From Poa pratensis (Eukaryota; Streptophyta; Magnoliopsida; Poales; Poaceae): DNA of 64,000 bases. The stretch spans positions 93,724,289-93,788,288 of the forward strand of contig CAMZMU010000034.1 of NCBI GenBank assembly GCA_947311845.1, given 5' to 3'. The translations under genes and the position numbers were made by a program. The notes below the pieces were generated by a model. That model saw nothing but the letters and a program-made list of their open reading frames with translations, was not told the origin of the DNA and did not search any database. This document shows positions 1 through 10,915 of the stretch, one piece after another (positions within the stretch are counted from its first letter, which is position 1; each line of letters begins with the position of its first letter).

Positions 1-1072
1 CTGCCATAGAAAAAACAATGAAAAATTAATTGCAAGTCACAAACAAATTACTACATACTCCAGTGGGAATGACAAAAATGATTCAAGTGAATAATAATGG
101 CTACCATTTCACTTTGAAAATCCAGATGCAGATCTTCTATGGAAGGGGCATTAGCAAGGAGCTGACTTAACTCAATAGCCTTGTCCGAGCGGATAGCAGT
201 TCTAGCGAGGCTTAGCTTTGAAAGCTGTGGTACAAAACCAAAATACATGGGATCTTCATGGGAGGCGGCGGCCCAATAATTAAATATATAGCTCACCCTT
301 TGGAGTTTGGGCAAACAGGTGAGCTCAACCCTCTCAAAATCCCCATAGTCGATCTGAAGCTCGACAAGCTGAGCATGGTCCAATTGCAGCACAGAATGTA
401 CCCCTGAATCGCAGTTGGTTAAACGCAAGGCCTCCAAACACTTGCAACCGCCGAGGATGTTGGGGATGTCCAGCTCACCAAACCTCATATTGCGTAGCCA
501 TAGGCGCGTGAGGCCAGCAAATGCGTCGGGACAAACACCAAAAAAAGTATTGAACTTCCTCCCAGAGTGGACAAGATCGGCAGGAGTGGACATGTTAAAA
601 TCCTTATCTGTTATGATCTCAAACTCAGCTGCGCCAACTTTGTGGGTTGCCATGGCACGATTTCCGGGCTCCTCGAGCTCAAGACGTTATCCGTAACATG
701 AGCCACGGCACGGTTGGCTCGTATCACGGCACCGAGGCTGGAGGTAGAGATGGAGCCAACGTCCATGGACACCTGCGAGAGCATAGCAGGGAGCTTCAGC
801 ATTTGCTTGGAGAGGATGCAGGTCTTCACAGCGTTGACTGTGTCCACCCTCTCCATGATGTTGAGCAAGAGGTTATCGGGCAGCTTGCTGTGCCTGTCTT
901 CTCTGTTGGCGTCGGCGGCTTTTTCACGAGCTAGTTTCTGCATCGTGTTTAGCACGAAAATAGATACAACAGATCACAGAATGATTTGAGGATGATATTG
1001 CACGAGAAGGAGCAAATTGAATGATCGGACAATACTTACAATGCGCCAGAGGCGGCCGTTCTTGTTCTTCAT
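1..1072 (-). pseudogene. F-box/LRR-type gene, frameshifted pseudogene (3' end beyond the window)
   Basis: Seen: a paralogue of the intact gene at 14955-16584, in opposite orientation. Exon 1 is 1072-1040 (opening MKNKNGRLWRI, then GTAAGT), exon 2 is 937-105, and the next acceptor CAG is at 3-1, so exon 3 starts just outside the window. The F-box core (SKLPDNLLLNIMERV) and LRR-like part (CLEALRLTNCDS, FERVELTCLPKLQRV) are clear. Against the intact paralogue the only frame-breaking change is a 73-bp loss, equivalent to 15359-15431, which shifts the frame at about position 657 and leads to a stop at 611-613. A 12-bp in-frame insertion (four residues) in exon 2 accounts for the rest of the length difference. 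Known: such F-box proteins are substrate receptors of SCF ubiquitin ligases. Inferred: this copy no longer makes a full protein. Confidence 0.85.
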
Positions 1073-1392
1073 GTCTGATCGATCGGATCGAAAGCAGGCT
1101 TTGTTTGATGTTCTTTACTGTCACCTTATTCGACAGACAAGCTCAGGAGAGATACCTTAACTATTTGATCCTTTACAACGGCGGACTCTCCCTCCTCAAT
1201 TTATTTAGGCCGGTGCAACAAAGCAGACTAATCGCCGACTCTCTTCCGAAGGGATTACCGGAGGAGAGAGAGAAGGATCCCGATTACAACTTCGACATCG
1301 ACTAGCTAGGAATATCTTATTTTACAGTCCGGTTGGAGTACAAGTTAATCGTGTCTCTTTAGTTCTAGAGAACGTGTTAATTAGTTATGCGT
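1073..1392 (-). other. 5' flank of the F-box pseudogene, shared with the intact paralogue
   Basis: Read on the minus strand, this stretch matches the DNA just upstream of the intact paralogue (about 14810-14954): a shared AGTTGTAATCGGGATCCTT block, a shared GGAGAGAGTCGG-like block and a shared GATCGATCAG just before the start codon. The minus copy holds extra sequence between the blocks. The duplication that made the two F-box genes therefore included the promoter and 5' UTR. No discrete promoter element can be assigned. Confidence 0.6.
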
Positions 1393-1397
1393 GCGTG

Positions 1398-1883
1398 TGT
1401 TATAAACGATAGCAAGAAAACGATGAAGTAGCGGAAAGATCAACCAACGGGGACATAAGATTTTAATGTGGAAAACCCCTCCAACAATGGAGGAGAAAAA
1501 ACAACGGGCGCCAGCCAGCAATAGTTCACTATAATCGGGTGAGGTTACAAACGCCGTGGGTTTACAATGTATGGCTTACCCCAAACGGTGGTTTACAAGA
1601 GGTATTTATAACGGTGGTGCAAAACCCTAAGTTAGCTACAGTCCAACTCGGTAACGATACAACAAACCAGGTGTGTAACTATCCGTATAGAGCAAGGCAA
1701 AACTTGGATCGATCCACTCCTGGGATTGGATGTGATGGCTCCTTGTGTGGCTCTCCGTGTGGCCATGTTCACGGAAACATCCCGATCGATCCACTCTCGG
1801 GATCTGGTGCGGCATCTCCTGTGTGGCCCTCTATATGGCCTCTTTCTCGTGTACATAAGAATTTGGAGCACATCAAAATAACA
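1398..1883 (-). repeat. 3' LTR of the copia element
   Basis: About 95% like 6033-6516 by eye; both begin TGTTATAAACGATAGC and end AAAATAACA on the plus strand. Preceded by the target duplication GCGTG. Confidence 0.93.
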
Positions 1884-1979
1884 CTCCAGTTTGAGACAAA
1901 TTCTATCTTGTAGTATGAACGAGTACCTTCACCATGAAAGAACAAAGAAAACACTTTCGGCGCCAAATAGCCTCTTGGG

Positions 1980-4900
1980 CTAAACAGTGATACCAATTAA
2001 GACTGAGCAAAGCTCAAACTTAGTAACAGGAACTGGCTTTGTCATCATATCAGCAGGATTATCATGAGTACTTATCTTGCATACCTTCAGCTTACCTTTT
2101 GCAACAACATCACGCACATAATGGTATTTGACGTCAATGTGCTTTGTTCTCTCATGGAACATCTGATCCTTAGTAAGGTAAATAGCACTCTGACTATCAC
2201 AAAACAGGTTAATGCAAGTATCATCTCCACAAAGCTCAGCAAACAAACCTTTCAGCCAAACCGATTCTTTACATGCTTCAGCAATAGCCATGTACTCTGC
2301 TTCAGTGGTAGACTGGGCAACAACGATTGCAACGTTGCCCTCCAACTCACGGCACAACCACCAAGCGTGAACACATAACCTGTGAGGGATCTCCTCTTAT
2401 CCAAATCGGCAGCAAAATCTGAATCCACATAGCCTACGAGTCCCTCATCAGTCTTGCCGAACTTGAGGCAAGCATTGGATGTGCCACGAAGGTACCTGAA
2501 AATCCACTGAACAGCCTTCCAATGTTCTTTACCAGGATTAGCCATATATCTACTAACCAAACTCATAGCATATGATAAATCTGGACGTGAGCAAACCATG
2601 GCATACATTAAAGAACCAACAGCACTAGAATATGGAACTCTAGACATGTACTCAAAATCCTCATCCGTACTAGGACATTGTTCAGCTGACAATTTAAAGT
2701 GAGGAGCAATAGGAGTACTAACAGACTTTGCATCATGCATGTTAAAACGATGAAGAACTTTCTTAATGTAATTTTGCTGACTAAGAAACAACAAACCAGA
2801 ATTTCTGTCACGGGTAATCTCCATACCTAGAATTTTCTTAGCAGCACCAAGATCCTTCATCTCAAACTCGCTACTCAACTGTGACTTGAGAGCAGCGATA
2901 TCTTTCTTGCTCTTGGCAGCAATCAACATATCATCAACATATAATAACAGGTATATAGGTGATCCATTAACAAACTTAATGTACACACAGCTATCAAATT
3001 CAGACCTCTTAAAGCCATGTGACAACATAAAAGAATCAAACCTTTTATACCACTGACGAGGAGATTGTTTCAAACCGTATAAGGACCTTTTCAACTTACA
3101 CACAAGATCCTCCTTACCAGGCACTATGAACCCTTCTGGCTGGTCCATGTATATCTCCTCCTCCAACTCTCCATGCAGAAACGCAGTCTTTACATCTAAC
3201 TGCTCAAGCTCAAGATCACGCATAGCAACAATACCAAAAATGTACGAATTGAACTATGCTTAACAACTGGAGAGAAAACATCATTATAATCAACACCTGG
3301 AATTTGACTGAAGCCTTTTGCAACTAACCTTGCCTTAAACCTCGGAGGCTCGCTAGGAGATAAACCCTCCTTTCTCTTGAAGATCCACTTACAGCGGACT
3401 GCCTTCTTTTTCTTAGGCAAGCGCACAACTTCCCATGTGCCATTTTATCGAGTGACTGCATTCTTCTTGCATAGCAGCAAGCCACTTCTCGCGGTCACCG
3501 GAACCAATAGCTTCAGTATAGTGGACGGCTCATGTCCGTGCTCCACCTGTTCTGCACAACTCAGAGCATAATCAACAATGTTACACTCTTCAATTAAACG
3601 TGGTCGAGGACCACAATTCCTCCTGTTCCTACGAGCAGCAATAGACTGTTGTGGCTGCAAAACAGGGGGTGAGTTCTGAACATTATTATTATCAGAATCA
3701 AAGAATCAGAATCAGATCAGAATCATCAGTAGTAGCACCATCATTGTCAACAGTGACATTTTCATTTTCAACAGAGTGCTCCACCTCGACACGAACCTGC
3801 TCCTCAGAAAAATCTGGCAAAACATCTGAGGACAACTTATCAAAGTACATAACAGATTCATTGAAAACAACACTCCTGCTCATAAATGCCTTTTAGTTTC
3901 GGGATTCCATAACTTGTATCCTTTTACACCCGAACCATAACCAATGAACACACACTTAATAGCTCTCGGCTCTAACTTTCCATTATCAACATGAGCATAA
4001 GCAGTGCACCGAAAACTTTAAGCTGTGAATAATCAGCAGGAGTACCTGACCATACCTCGATGGGAGTTTTCTTGTCGAGGGGAATAGATGGTGACCTGTT
4101 TATCAAGTAGCAGGCGGTGGCAGCCGCCTCAGCCCAAAAACGCTTACTCATGCGAGCGTTGGAGATCATGCAGCGAGCCTTGGAGATGATGGTCCTGTTC
4201 ATCCGCTCCGCTACACCATTCTGCTGAGGCGTGTACGGGATGGTGAGGTGCCTGACAATGCCTTCTTTCCTGCAATAATCATTAAAGGCATTCGAACAAA
4301 ATTCGCCACCATTGTCAGTACGAAGTAATTTCACCTTCCTTTCTGTTTGCCTTTCAATCATAGCTTTCCACTCTTTAAAAGCAGCAAACGTATCATCCTT
4401 ATTTTTCATGAAATAAGGCCAAACTCTTCTAGAGTAATCATCAATAATGGTAAGCATATAACGAGCACCACCATAAGAGGGCTTACGAGATGGCCCCCAA
4501 ACATCAGCATGTACATAATCAAGTGTACCTTTGGTGGTGTGAACAGAAGCATTAAACTTAACTCTTGTGTGCTTACCGAAAATGCAGTGTTCACAGAACT
4601 GCATCTTACCCAAACTGCATCCTTGCAGCAAGTCTCTCTTGATCAATTCTGCCATACCAAGTTCACTCATATGTCCAAGACGCTTATGCCAAAGGTTAGT
4701 TTTACTAGCGTCATCATGAGAAACAGCAGCAACAGTACCAGATAACGTGCTACCTCTAAGAACATATAACTTAGCAGAATTCATATCACCAACCATAAAA
4801 TGAGAGAACCTTTTGATACCTTTAGGAGTTTATTTCCCCGTACTTGTACCCGTCACAGTCAAGGGTACTGAGCGAGATCAAATTTCTTGCCATGGTTGGT

Positions 4901-5110
4901 ATGTGTTTCACTCCCGTCAGCGTGCGTGTCATACCGTCATGTGTCTTGATCTGAACAGAACACACAATGTTGCATTGTTGGTCGTTGCCCACACGCACGA
5001 AATCTCCAGTCTGCACTAACTCATAAGAACTGAACCAATCTTTGTTACAGCAAATATGAAAAGAACATGCAGTATCTAGAATCCATTCATCCTGACGAGA
5101 AACACATGCA
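1980..5110 (-). pseudogene. pol: copia pol: protease, integrase, reverse transcriptase, RNase H, frameshifted
   Basis: Seen on the minus strand in order: aspartic protease signature LDTA (near 5076) with its DFVRVGN strand; GAG-pre-integrase zinc-finger region (HKRLGHMSELGM, CEHCIFGKH); integrase core with D in HADVWGP, D in RTDNGGEF and E in GVAERMNRT; reverse transcriptase with [22 protein letters not shown] and the active-site YVDD; and RNase H with TTEAEYMA and DSQSAI. The frame changes around 3227 (T run) and 2320 (G) look like single-base losses; further breaks separate protease from integrase and integrase from reverse transcriptase. Known: these domains carry out processing, insertion and cDNA synthesis. 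The catalytic residues are largely preserved, so damage is by small indels rather than large deletions. Confidence 0.9.
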
Positions 5111-5120
5111 GCTAAAACAG

Positions 5121-5981
5121 CTAGGCATTCGCCATCAGAACTACCATCAACAACAGAGCCTCACCGGTATCATTACCTTCATTATTTTTCGGTTGGTAAG
5201 TACCTTTTCTTTTCTCCTTGTTCTGCAACTTCCAACAATCATCAATGACATGATTAGATTTCTTACAATACCTGCAGAACTTGTCTCGTCCTTTGGACTT
5301 TGAGCGACCTCTGTCACCCTTGCTCTTATCTCTGTTGTTGTTGTAGTGGTTGTTATCTCGCTGCTCAGGCCTCCCTCGGACCTGCAAAGCATCGCCCTTG
5401 GAGGACGACGTCTCCTCTTTCTGTACCATACCTTTCATCTTTTCCCTGGCAGGGCCTCATATACTTCCGCAGTGGTTAGTTCATCACGGCTTAACAGTAT
5501 GGTATCACGAAAATTTGCAAAGGAATTTGGCAGCGAGCATAGAAGTAAAAGTGCTAGATCTTCATCATCGTACTTTACCTCCATCGACACTAGGTCAGAA
5601 ACGATCTCCTTAAAGATCGATAAGTGATTCATTACCGAACCACCTTCTTGCAACTTGTGCGTGAACAACTTCATCTTCACATGCATCTTGCTGGTGAGAT
5701 CTTTGGACATGCAGATCGACTCCAGCTTAGCCCACAGCGCTGCGGTTTTCTCCTGGAGTACTTCTTGCAGAATATCATTAGATAGATGAAGTTGAATAAC
5801 GAAAAGCCTTACGGTCTTTCCGTTTCTCATCGGCGGTCCATGCCGCCTCCTTGTCGCCGAATTTCTCTAGCGCCTCGTCAAGATCATTGGACTGTGCGAG
5901 GATCACACGCATCTTTACCTGCCACAACGAGAATCTCGTCTTGTAGTCCAGCAACGGTAGATCAAACATCATCGATGCCAT
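5121..5981 (-). pseudogene. gag: copia gag (UBN2-type capsid plus zinc knuckle), frameshifted
   Basis: Seen: the minus strand opens MASMMFDLPLLDYKTRF, continues after a frame change near 5810 with LFVIQLHLSNDILQEVLQE, then, after another change near 5436, with a basic stretch and the CCHC knuckle CRYCKKSNHVIDDC (C-x2-C-x4-H-x4-C). Known: copia Gag forms the particle and binds the RNA through the knuckle. The first change behaves as +1 (or -2), the second as a single-base loss. No intact Gag can be made from this copy. Confidence 0.85.
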
Positions 5982-6018
5982 CGCGAAACCCTAATCTGAA
6001 AACAGATCTGAAACACGG

Positions 6019-6030
6019 GCTCTGATACCA
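6019..6030 (-). other. Primer-binding site (initiator tRNA-Met type)
   Basis: The minus strand reads TGGTATCAGAGC, the classic plant LTR-retrotransposon primer-binding site, beginning 2 bp after the 5' LTR. Confidence 0.9.
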
Positions 6031-6032
6031 CT

Positions 6033-6516
6033 TGTTATAAACGATAGCAAGAAAACGATGAAGTAGCGGAAAGATCAACCAACGGGGACACGAGATTTAA
6101 CGTGAAAACCCCTCCAACAATGGAGGAGAAAAAACCACGGGCCCTACCCAGCAATACTTCACTATAATCAGGTGAGGTTAGAAACGCCGTGGGTTTACAA
6201 TGTATGGCTTACCCCAAACGGCGGCTTACAAGAGGTATTTATAACGGTGGTACAAAACCCTAAGTTGGCTGCAGTCCAACTAGGTAACGATACAACAAAC
6301 CAGGTCCTTAAAGATCAGTATAGAGCAAGGCAAAACTTGGATCGATCCACTCCTGGGATTGGATGTGACAGCTCCTTGTGTGGCCCTCCCTGTGGCCATG
6401 TTCCCGAAAACATCCCGATCGATCCACTCTCGGGATCTGGTGCGGCATCTCCTGTGTGGCCCTCTATGTGGCCTCTTTCTCGTGTACATAAGAATTTGGA
6501 GCACATCAAAATAACA
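6033..6516 (-). repeat. 5' LTR of the copia element
   Basis: Matches 1398-1883 end to end. It is the 5' LTR because the primer-binding site follows it on the minus strand. Followed on the plus strand by the target duplication GCGTG. Confidence 0.93.
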
Positions 6517-6521
6517 GCGTG

Positions 6522-7623
6522 TGCCTGTTGAATTCATGTGAATATTATGCTATTCGTGTACTTTTTTCTTGAAACCGGTGCTATCCTGTAATATTGGATC
6601 CATATATTTTGGTATTCACTGTATGAAAAACGGGATTTTGTCGAGCGTCTTTGTCTTTACCAAGTGTTTTTTTACGGGCTCTCGGCAAAGCTTATCTTCG
6701 TCGAATATAACACTCGGTAAAGAATCGCATAAAATTAGTGAATAACACTTGGTCAAAAAAAAAATCGGCCAAGAAATACTCTCGATAAAGAAACAAAAAA
6801 GTTGCTCGACAAAGAAATAATCTTGGTAAAACCTCTAGGAACTGACACATGTCCCATCTCATAGTGAGGAGACGGCTTTACCCGGTGTGTTATTTTTCTT
6901 TCATTTGTCCACATACAGAGCATATTCTATAATAATGTGCCCAAATTATCCGCATAGTGCATCTTTGTGCGCCAAACAGTATTACCAAATAAAGTTTCCA
7001 ACTTTTTTGTACAACGAAATGATTTTCCAATGCTCGAGTGTGAAAATCGAGTTTTTGTGAAGGAAGTGCAAATTATATCGTGTAAAATGGTACCACCCCA
7101 ATTTTTGATGAAAATTTCTCAAACTTTATGAATTTTTAACTTTCCAGCTACTTTCGTGATTTAAATGACTTTATACTGATTTTTGGAAAATAATTTAAAT
7201 TTGAACAACAAGTGTGCTCTAATGCTTATATAATTTGTCAAAAATCACTTTAACTAACCAACGTAGGTGGTAGTTAGGCTGATACCATGAGAGAGATGAT
7301 AGGATGCAACACACCACGGAAGCTAGCTCAAAATATTTGATCTTAGGTGCATTTCCATCTGGAATATTATTGTTCTTGTGCGACCGGACTACTACCGATC
7401 ATTTTTTTTAATATTCAGGACATCCTTTGCCAATAACCGTGCATTGCAACGGGATAATATACTTATAGCGTTATTGATGTTATGTTTTGCCAAGGCATAA
7501 CAACGATCAGACGAGAGGATGTCAGTTTTACACAGCACCCGATTTTTTGGATCATGAGGCGTCACTGTGTGGGCTTTTATTTTTCTATATAAGAATTAGT
7601 TTTTTTTTTTGGTGACGAGGTGT
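6522..7623 (+). other. Intergenic AT-rich DNA with degenerate DNA-transposon remnants
   Basis: No gene is visible. Between about 6618 and 6850 there are repeated variants of TTTGTCGAGCGTC, CTCGGCAAAG, CTCGGTAAAG, TCGGCCAAG and CTCGACAAAG in both orientations, preceded by CACTGTATGAAAAACGG. This looks like the terminal and subterminal repeat zone of a CACTA-type transposon. Near 7436-7460 the phrase CCGTGCATTGCAACGGG matches ends of a dispersed grass DNA element also seen near 57.0 and 57.8 kb. Both are fragments. Confidence 0.45.
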
Positions 7624-7785
7624 CTTCGAAGATCTTTTTTTTTTTTGAACTGAATGGCAGGAGCTCTGCCCTTACTTTATAGATTAGGGAAAAGAGAGAA
7701 CAAACAAAGTTTTACAGTCCCAGCCTTGCTGGTATACACGGAAGGAAAAAACTGGACAAAAAAAAAAACTCAAAAAGAAAAGGCT

Positions 7786-10700
7786 CTAAACCCGCCTATG
7801 CGCCAGCCGGAACCTGGCGACATCCTGATTGATCATTGCAGCAACAGCCCTTGGCTGTAACTCCACCTTCTGGAAAATGCGTCGATTTCGCTCGTTCCAA
7901 AGGTTCCAGATCACATAGACAGAGACCGTAGTCTGCTCGGAAACCTCTGCCTGCCGCCCTTGATTCAGAAGTGTCCACCACCCTTGCAGGCTGTCCGAAG
8001 AGGCGGTAATGTGGGTGACTCTCTGCTCAGAACTTGCAAATTCATGCCACACCTGTTTGGAGAAAACGCAGTCGAGGGCCAGGTGCTGCGCAGTCTCAAG
8101 CGTTTGGTCGCACAGGCAACATCGGTCGTCGTGATCCCAACCTCTTCTCTGCAGCCTATCTGCGGTCCATAATCTGTCCTGAAGTAGGAGCCAGATGAAA
8201 AATCGAACCTTCTCCTCGGCTTTCAACTTCCAGACCTTGCACAAGTCCGGCAACTCAAGTCTTCCAACAAACTGGGCTTCGTACGCTGACCTTGCCGAGT
8301 ATTTCTTATTAGCAGTCAGGTTCCAAACCACCGTGTCAGATTGGTCAGTAAGTTGCACCATCTGAATCCTATACCAAAGCATGACAAACAGCTCCAAATC
8401 ATTGGGACAACTAATGTTTTGGAGCCCACGCATCCATCTTCCATTGAAAAGAGCATCCTTGACCAGGAGGTTTTTGCGAGAGGCCAACTTGAAAAGAGTT
8501 GGTGCCAAGGTCGCCGGTGCAACCCCGTCGATCCATCTATCAGTCCAGAACCGGGTTTTATCCCCACAGCCTACAGAGATCTTGGTGCAAGCCGCAAACA
8601 GGGCACGGTCAGAGGCATCGCAGGGCACTGCCATACCATCCCAAGGCCGAGGTTGGCTGTCCCAATTATGCCAAAGCCACCGGATTCGAAGGGATCTGCC
8701 AAAAGCTGAAACATCTTTGATACCCAAACCACCAAATTTAAGAGGGGCGCAAACTCGCCTCCAATTGACCAGACATTGTCCACCCTTCGCCTCCTCCTCA
8801 CTGTTAGAATAGTCCTATCAACCAACTATCCCAAAAGACCGATCTGTTAGGAAGTGGTGATATTATATACTTAACACGCCCCCTTCACAACCGACGTGGG
8901 TATGGATGCCTCTTTGGTTGTGGAATGATCTACACTTCCCCTCACACCCCGGAAAGGATGTGGATAAATGTTGTAGGGAAATGCGGGGAGGGAGGCTTGA
9001 ACTCAAGACCTCTAGCTCTGATACCATGTTAGAATAGTCCTATCAACCAACTATCCCAAAAGACCGATCTGATTGGAAGAGGTGATATGATATACTTAAC
9101 ACTCACCACTCCACACAAAACCTCTCCGCAGCTTATCAATCTTCTTGATGAACCACTTGTCAGCTAGGAACGCGGTTAGATGATAAGTGGCTTTGGCCGT
9201 GATCACAGAATTCACAAGCCTAAGCCTAGCCGATCTGTCCATGAGTTTGCCCTTCCAGCCTTTCAGAGCGCCGGCAATACTATCGAGAATAGGCTGCAGC
9301 TCAGCTCTCTTGGGCTTTTTAATCCCTAGAGGCAGACCAAGATATTTACAAGGGAATACACCAACTGTACCTCCAAAAGCTGCAAGTGCTGGGCTAACAT
9401 CCATGCCTGAACAACTTATAGGGAAAGCCACACACTTCTGAAAATTTGTGCGCAGTCCAGAAGCATCCCCAAACAGCTGAAGGATTTGTTGTACTGCTAA
9501 AACATCTCTCTCCACTGGCTCAATGAAAATTGCTGCATCATCAGCATAAAAGCTTGATCTCAGCCTTGCAGCCTGCACCTTGAGAGGGGTGAGCACTCCC
9601 GAGTCAGTGGCCAGCCGTAACAATACCTGCAATGGCTCCATGACAAGGATGAAGAGCAAGGGGGAGAGCGGGTCTCCCTGCCGCAGACCTCTGCGGTGCC
9701 TAAAAGAAGCCCCTGGCAAGCCGTTTAACAACACTCTCGAAGAAGAGGAGGCCAGAATCAGAGCAACCAGATCTCTCCACCTAGGTCCGAAACCCATCTG
9801 CACCATGACTTGAAGCAAAAAGGACCAACTAACGCTGTCGAAGGCCTTTGCCAAGTCAAGCTTAAGAAAAATCAGAGGCTTCTGTTTAGTATGTGCAGTC
9901 CTGATGATGTTCTTGACGTAGAGGAAATTGTCTTGGATGGAACGCCCTCGAACAAAGGCACTTTGGCCGTCCGAGACCAGCTTAGGGAGCTCAGGTGCCA
10001 ATCTGTTAGCCAAAAGCTTGCAGAGAATCTTCGAAATGCTGTGCATTAGGCTGACCGGCCTGAAATCATTAGCCGAGGCTGCCCCCTCCTTCTTTGGCAA
10101 AAGCACCAAATTAGCTGAATTCAGAAGTCCCCATAGGTCACCCCGTAGATTGAGCATCTGGTTGACAGCAGCTAGAAGATCCATCTTGATCACCTGCCAA
10201 CAGCTCTTGTAAAAATTCCCAGTAAAGCCATCCGGGCCTGGGGCTTTTTCCCCCGGCATTTCCATCACCGCTGTTTTCAATTCTTGCTCCGAAAACGGCT
10301 GTTCGAGATGTGACAAGTCCAACCTGGGCAGTTTGACTAGGTCCCAATTCAGGTTGTTCAAACTGTGCACTGCCTGCCCCAAGATACTACTGAAATGTTG
10401 AAAAAGGATATCACTTTTTGCCTTATGATCTTGAACCAAACCATCGTTTCCCCTCAGCTCCGGAATGTGGTTCTTCCTTCGCCGGCCGTTGGCCCTGAGA
10501 TGGAAAAGCCGCGTGTTTGCATTCCCTTCCTTGATCCAAGTTAGTCTCGACTTTTGCCTCCATCTGCTGCGATCAATTGCAGCATAGCCAAGCAATTTTT
10601 CCTTCAGCCAGCCACGTAGGTCTCTCTCCTCAACAGTGAGATCACGTTCCTCTTGGGCAATGTCCAGCCCCAAAATCACCTCACTTGCAATGCTTGACTT

Positions 10701-10874
10701 AAGCACCATCTCCCTCTGCAACCCTCTGTTCCAGGTCTTTAGAGCCCCTGCCGTGGGACTAAGCTTGATGTGCAGCCTTCGGATGTGATCTGAAGATCGA
10801 ACCTCCTTTGTCCATGCTGTCACTACCACCTCAGCAAACCCCTCTGTTCGCAGCCAATGGTTCTCAAACCTGAA
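7786..10874 (-). pseudogene. LINE ORF2, reverse transcriptase and zinc-finger half (interrupted by a TRIM)
   Basis: Seen: open from FRFENHWLRTEGF through the reverse transcriptase motifs (APGPDGFTGNFYK, RPVSLMHSISKIL, LDLAKAFDSVSW, RQGDPLSPLLFIL, active-site YADD) to RRGFVWSGE, where the 300-bp element at 8802-9101 interrupts it. Past that element the same frame resumes with EEEAKGGQCLVNWRR and runs to the zf-RVT region (CCLCDQTLETAQHLALDC) and the stop at 7786. Removing the inserted element and one copy of its CTCAC duplication restores the frame exactly. Known: this protein does target-primed reverse transcription. Oddities: the endonuclease part is in the inverted block, and no separate RNase H domain follows the zinc finger. 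Confidence 0.88.
8802..9101 (-). mobile_element. TRIM/SMART-type miniature LTR element (300 bp)
   Basis: Seen: 75-bp terminal direct repeats at 8802-8876 and 9027-9101, both TGTTAGAATAGTCC...TACTTAACA. A primer-binding site GCTCTGATACCA (TGGTATCAGAGC on the minus strand, 9015-9026) abuts the right repeat. A 5-bp target duplication CTCAC lies at 8797-8801 and 9102-9106. There is no coding capacity. Known: TRIM/SMART elements are non-autonomous LTR retrotransposons of a few hundred bp, often near genes. It sits inside the LINE ORF2 and is younger than that LINE. Confidence 0.93.
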
Positions 10875-10915
10875 GACAGAGCGCTCGGAGCAAGCGGCGC
10901 GGTGCAGCTCGGGCA
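10875..10915 (+). repeat. 41-bp duplicate at the LINE inversion junction
   Basis: These 41 bp recur with one mismatch at 11007-11047, inside ORF1. The 10875 copy begins exactly where the minus-strand ORF2 sequence ends. It looks like a templated filler made at the inversion breakpoint. Confidence 0.8.

Larger units (their letters stand above)
1398..6516 (-). mobile_element. Ty1/copia LTR retrotransposon, complete but coding-defective
   Basis: Seen: two LTRs of about 485 bp (1398-1883 and 6033-6516) with TG...CA ends, flanked by the 5-bp target duplication GCGTG (1393-1397 and 6517-6521). A primer-binding site complementary to initiator tRNA-Met (TGGTATCAGAGC on the minus strand, 6030-6019) lies 2 bp inside the right LTR, so transcription runs right to left. 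The internal order gag, protease, integrase, reverse transcriptase, RNase H is the copia order. The two LTRs differ by scattered substitutions and small indels, so the insertion is not very recent. Several frame breaks show it is now non-autonomous. It lies between two diverging F-box paralogues, just upstream of the broken one. Confidence 0.95.
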
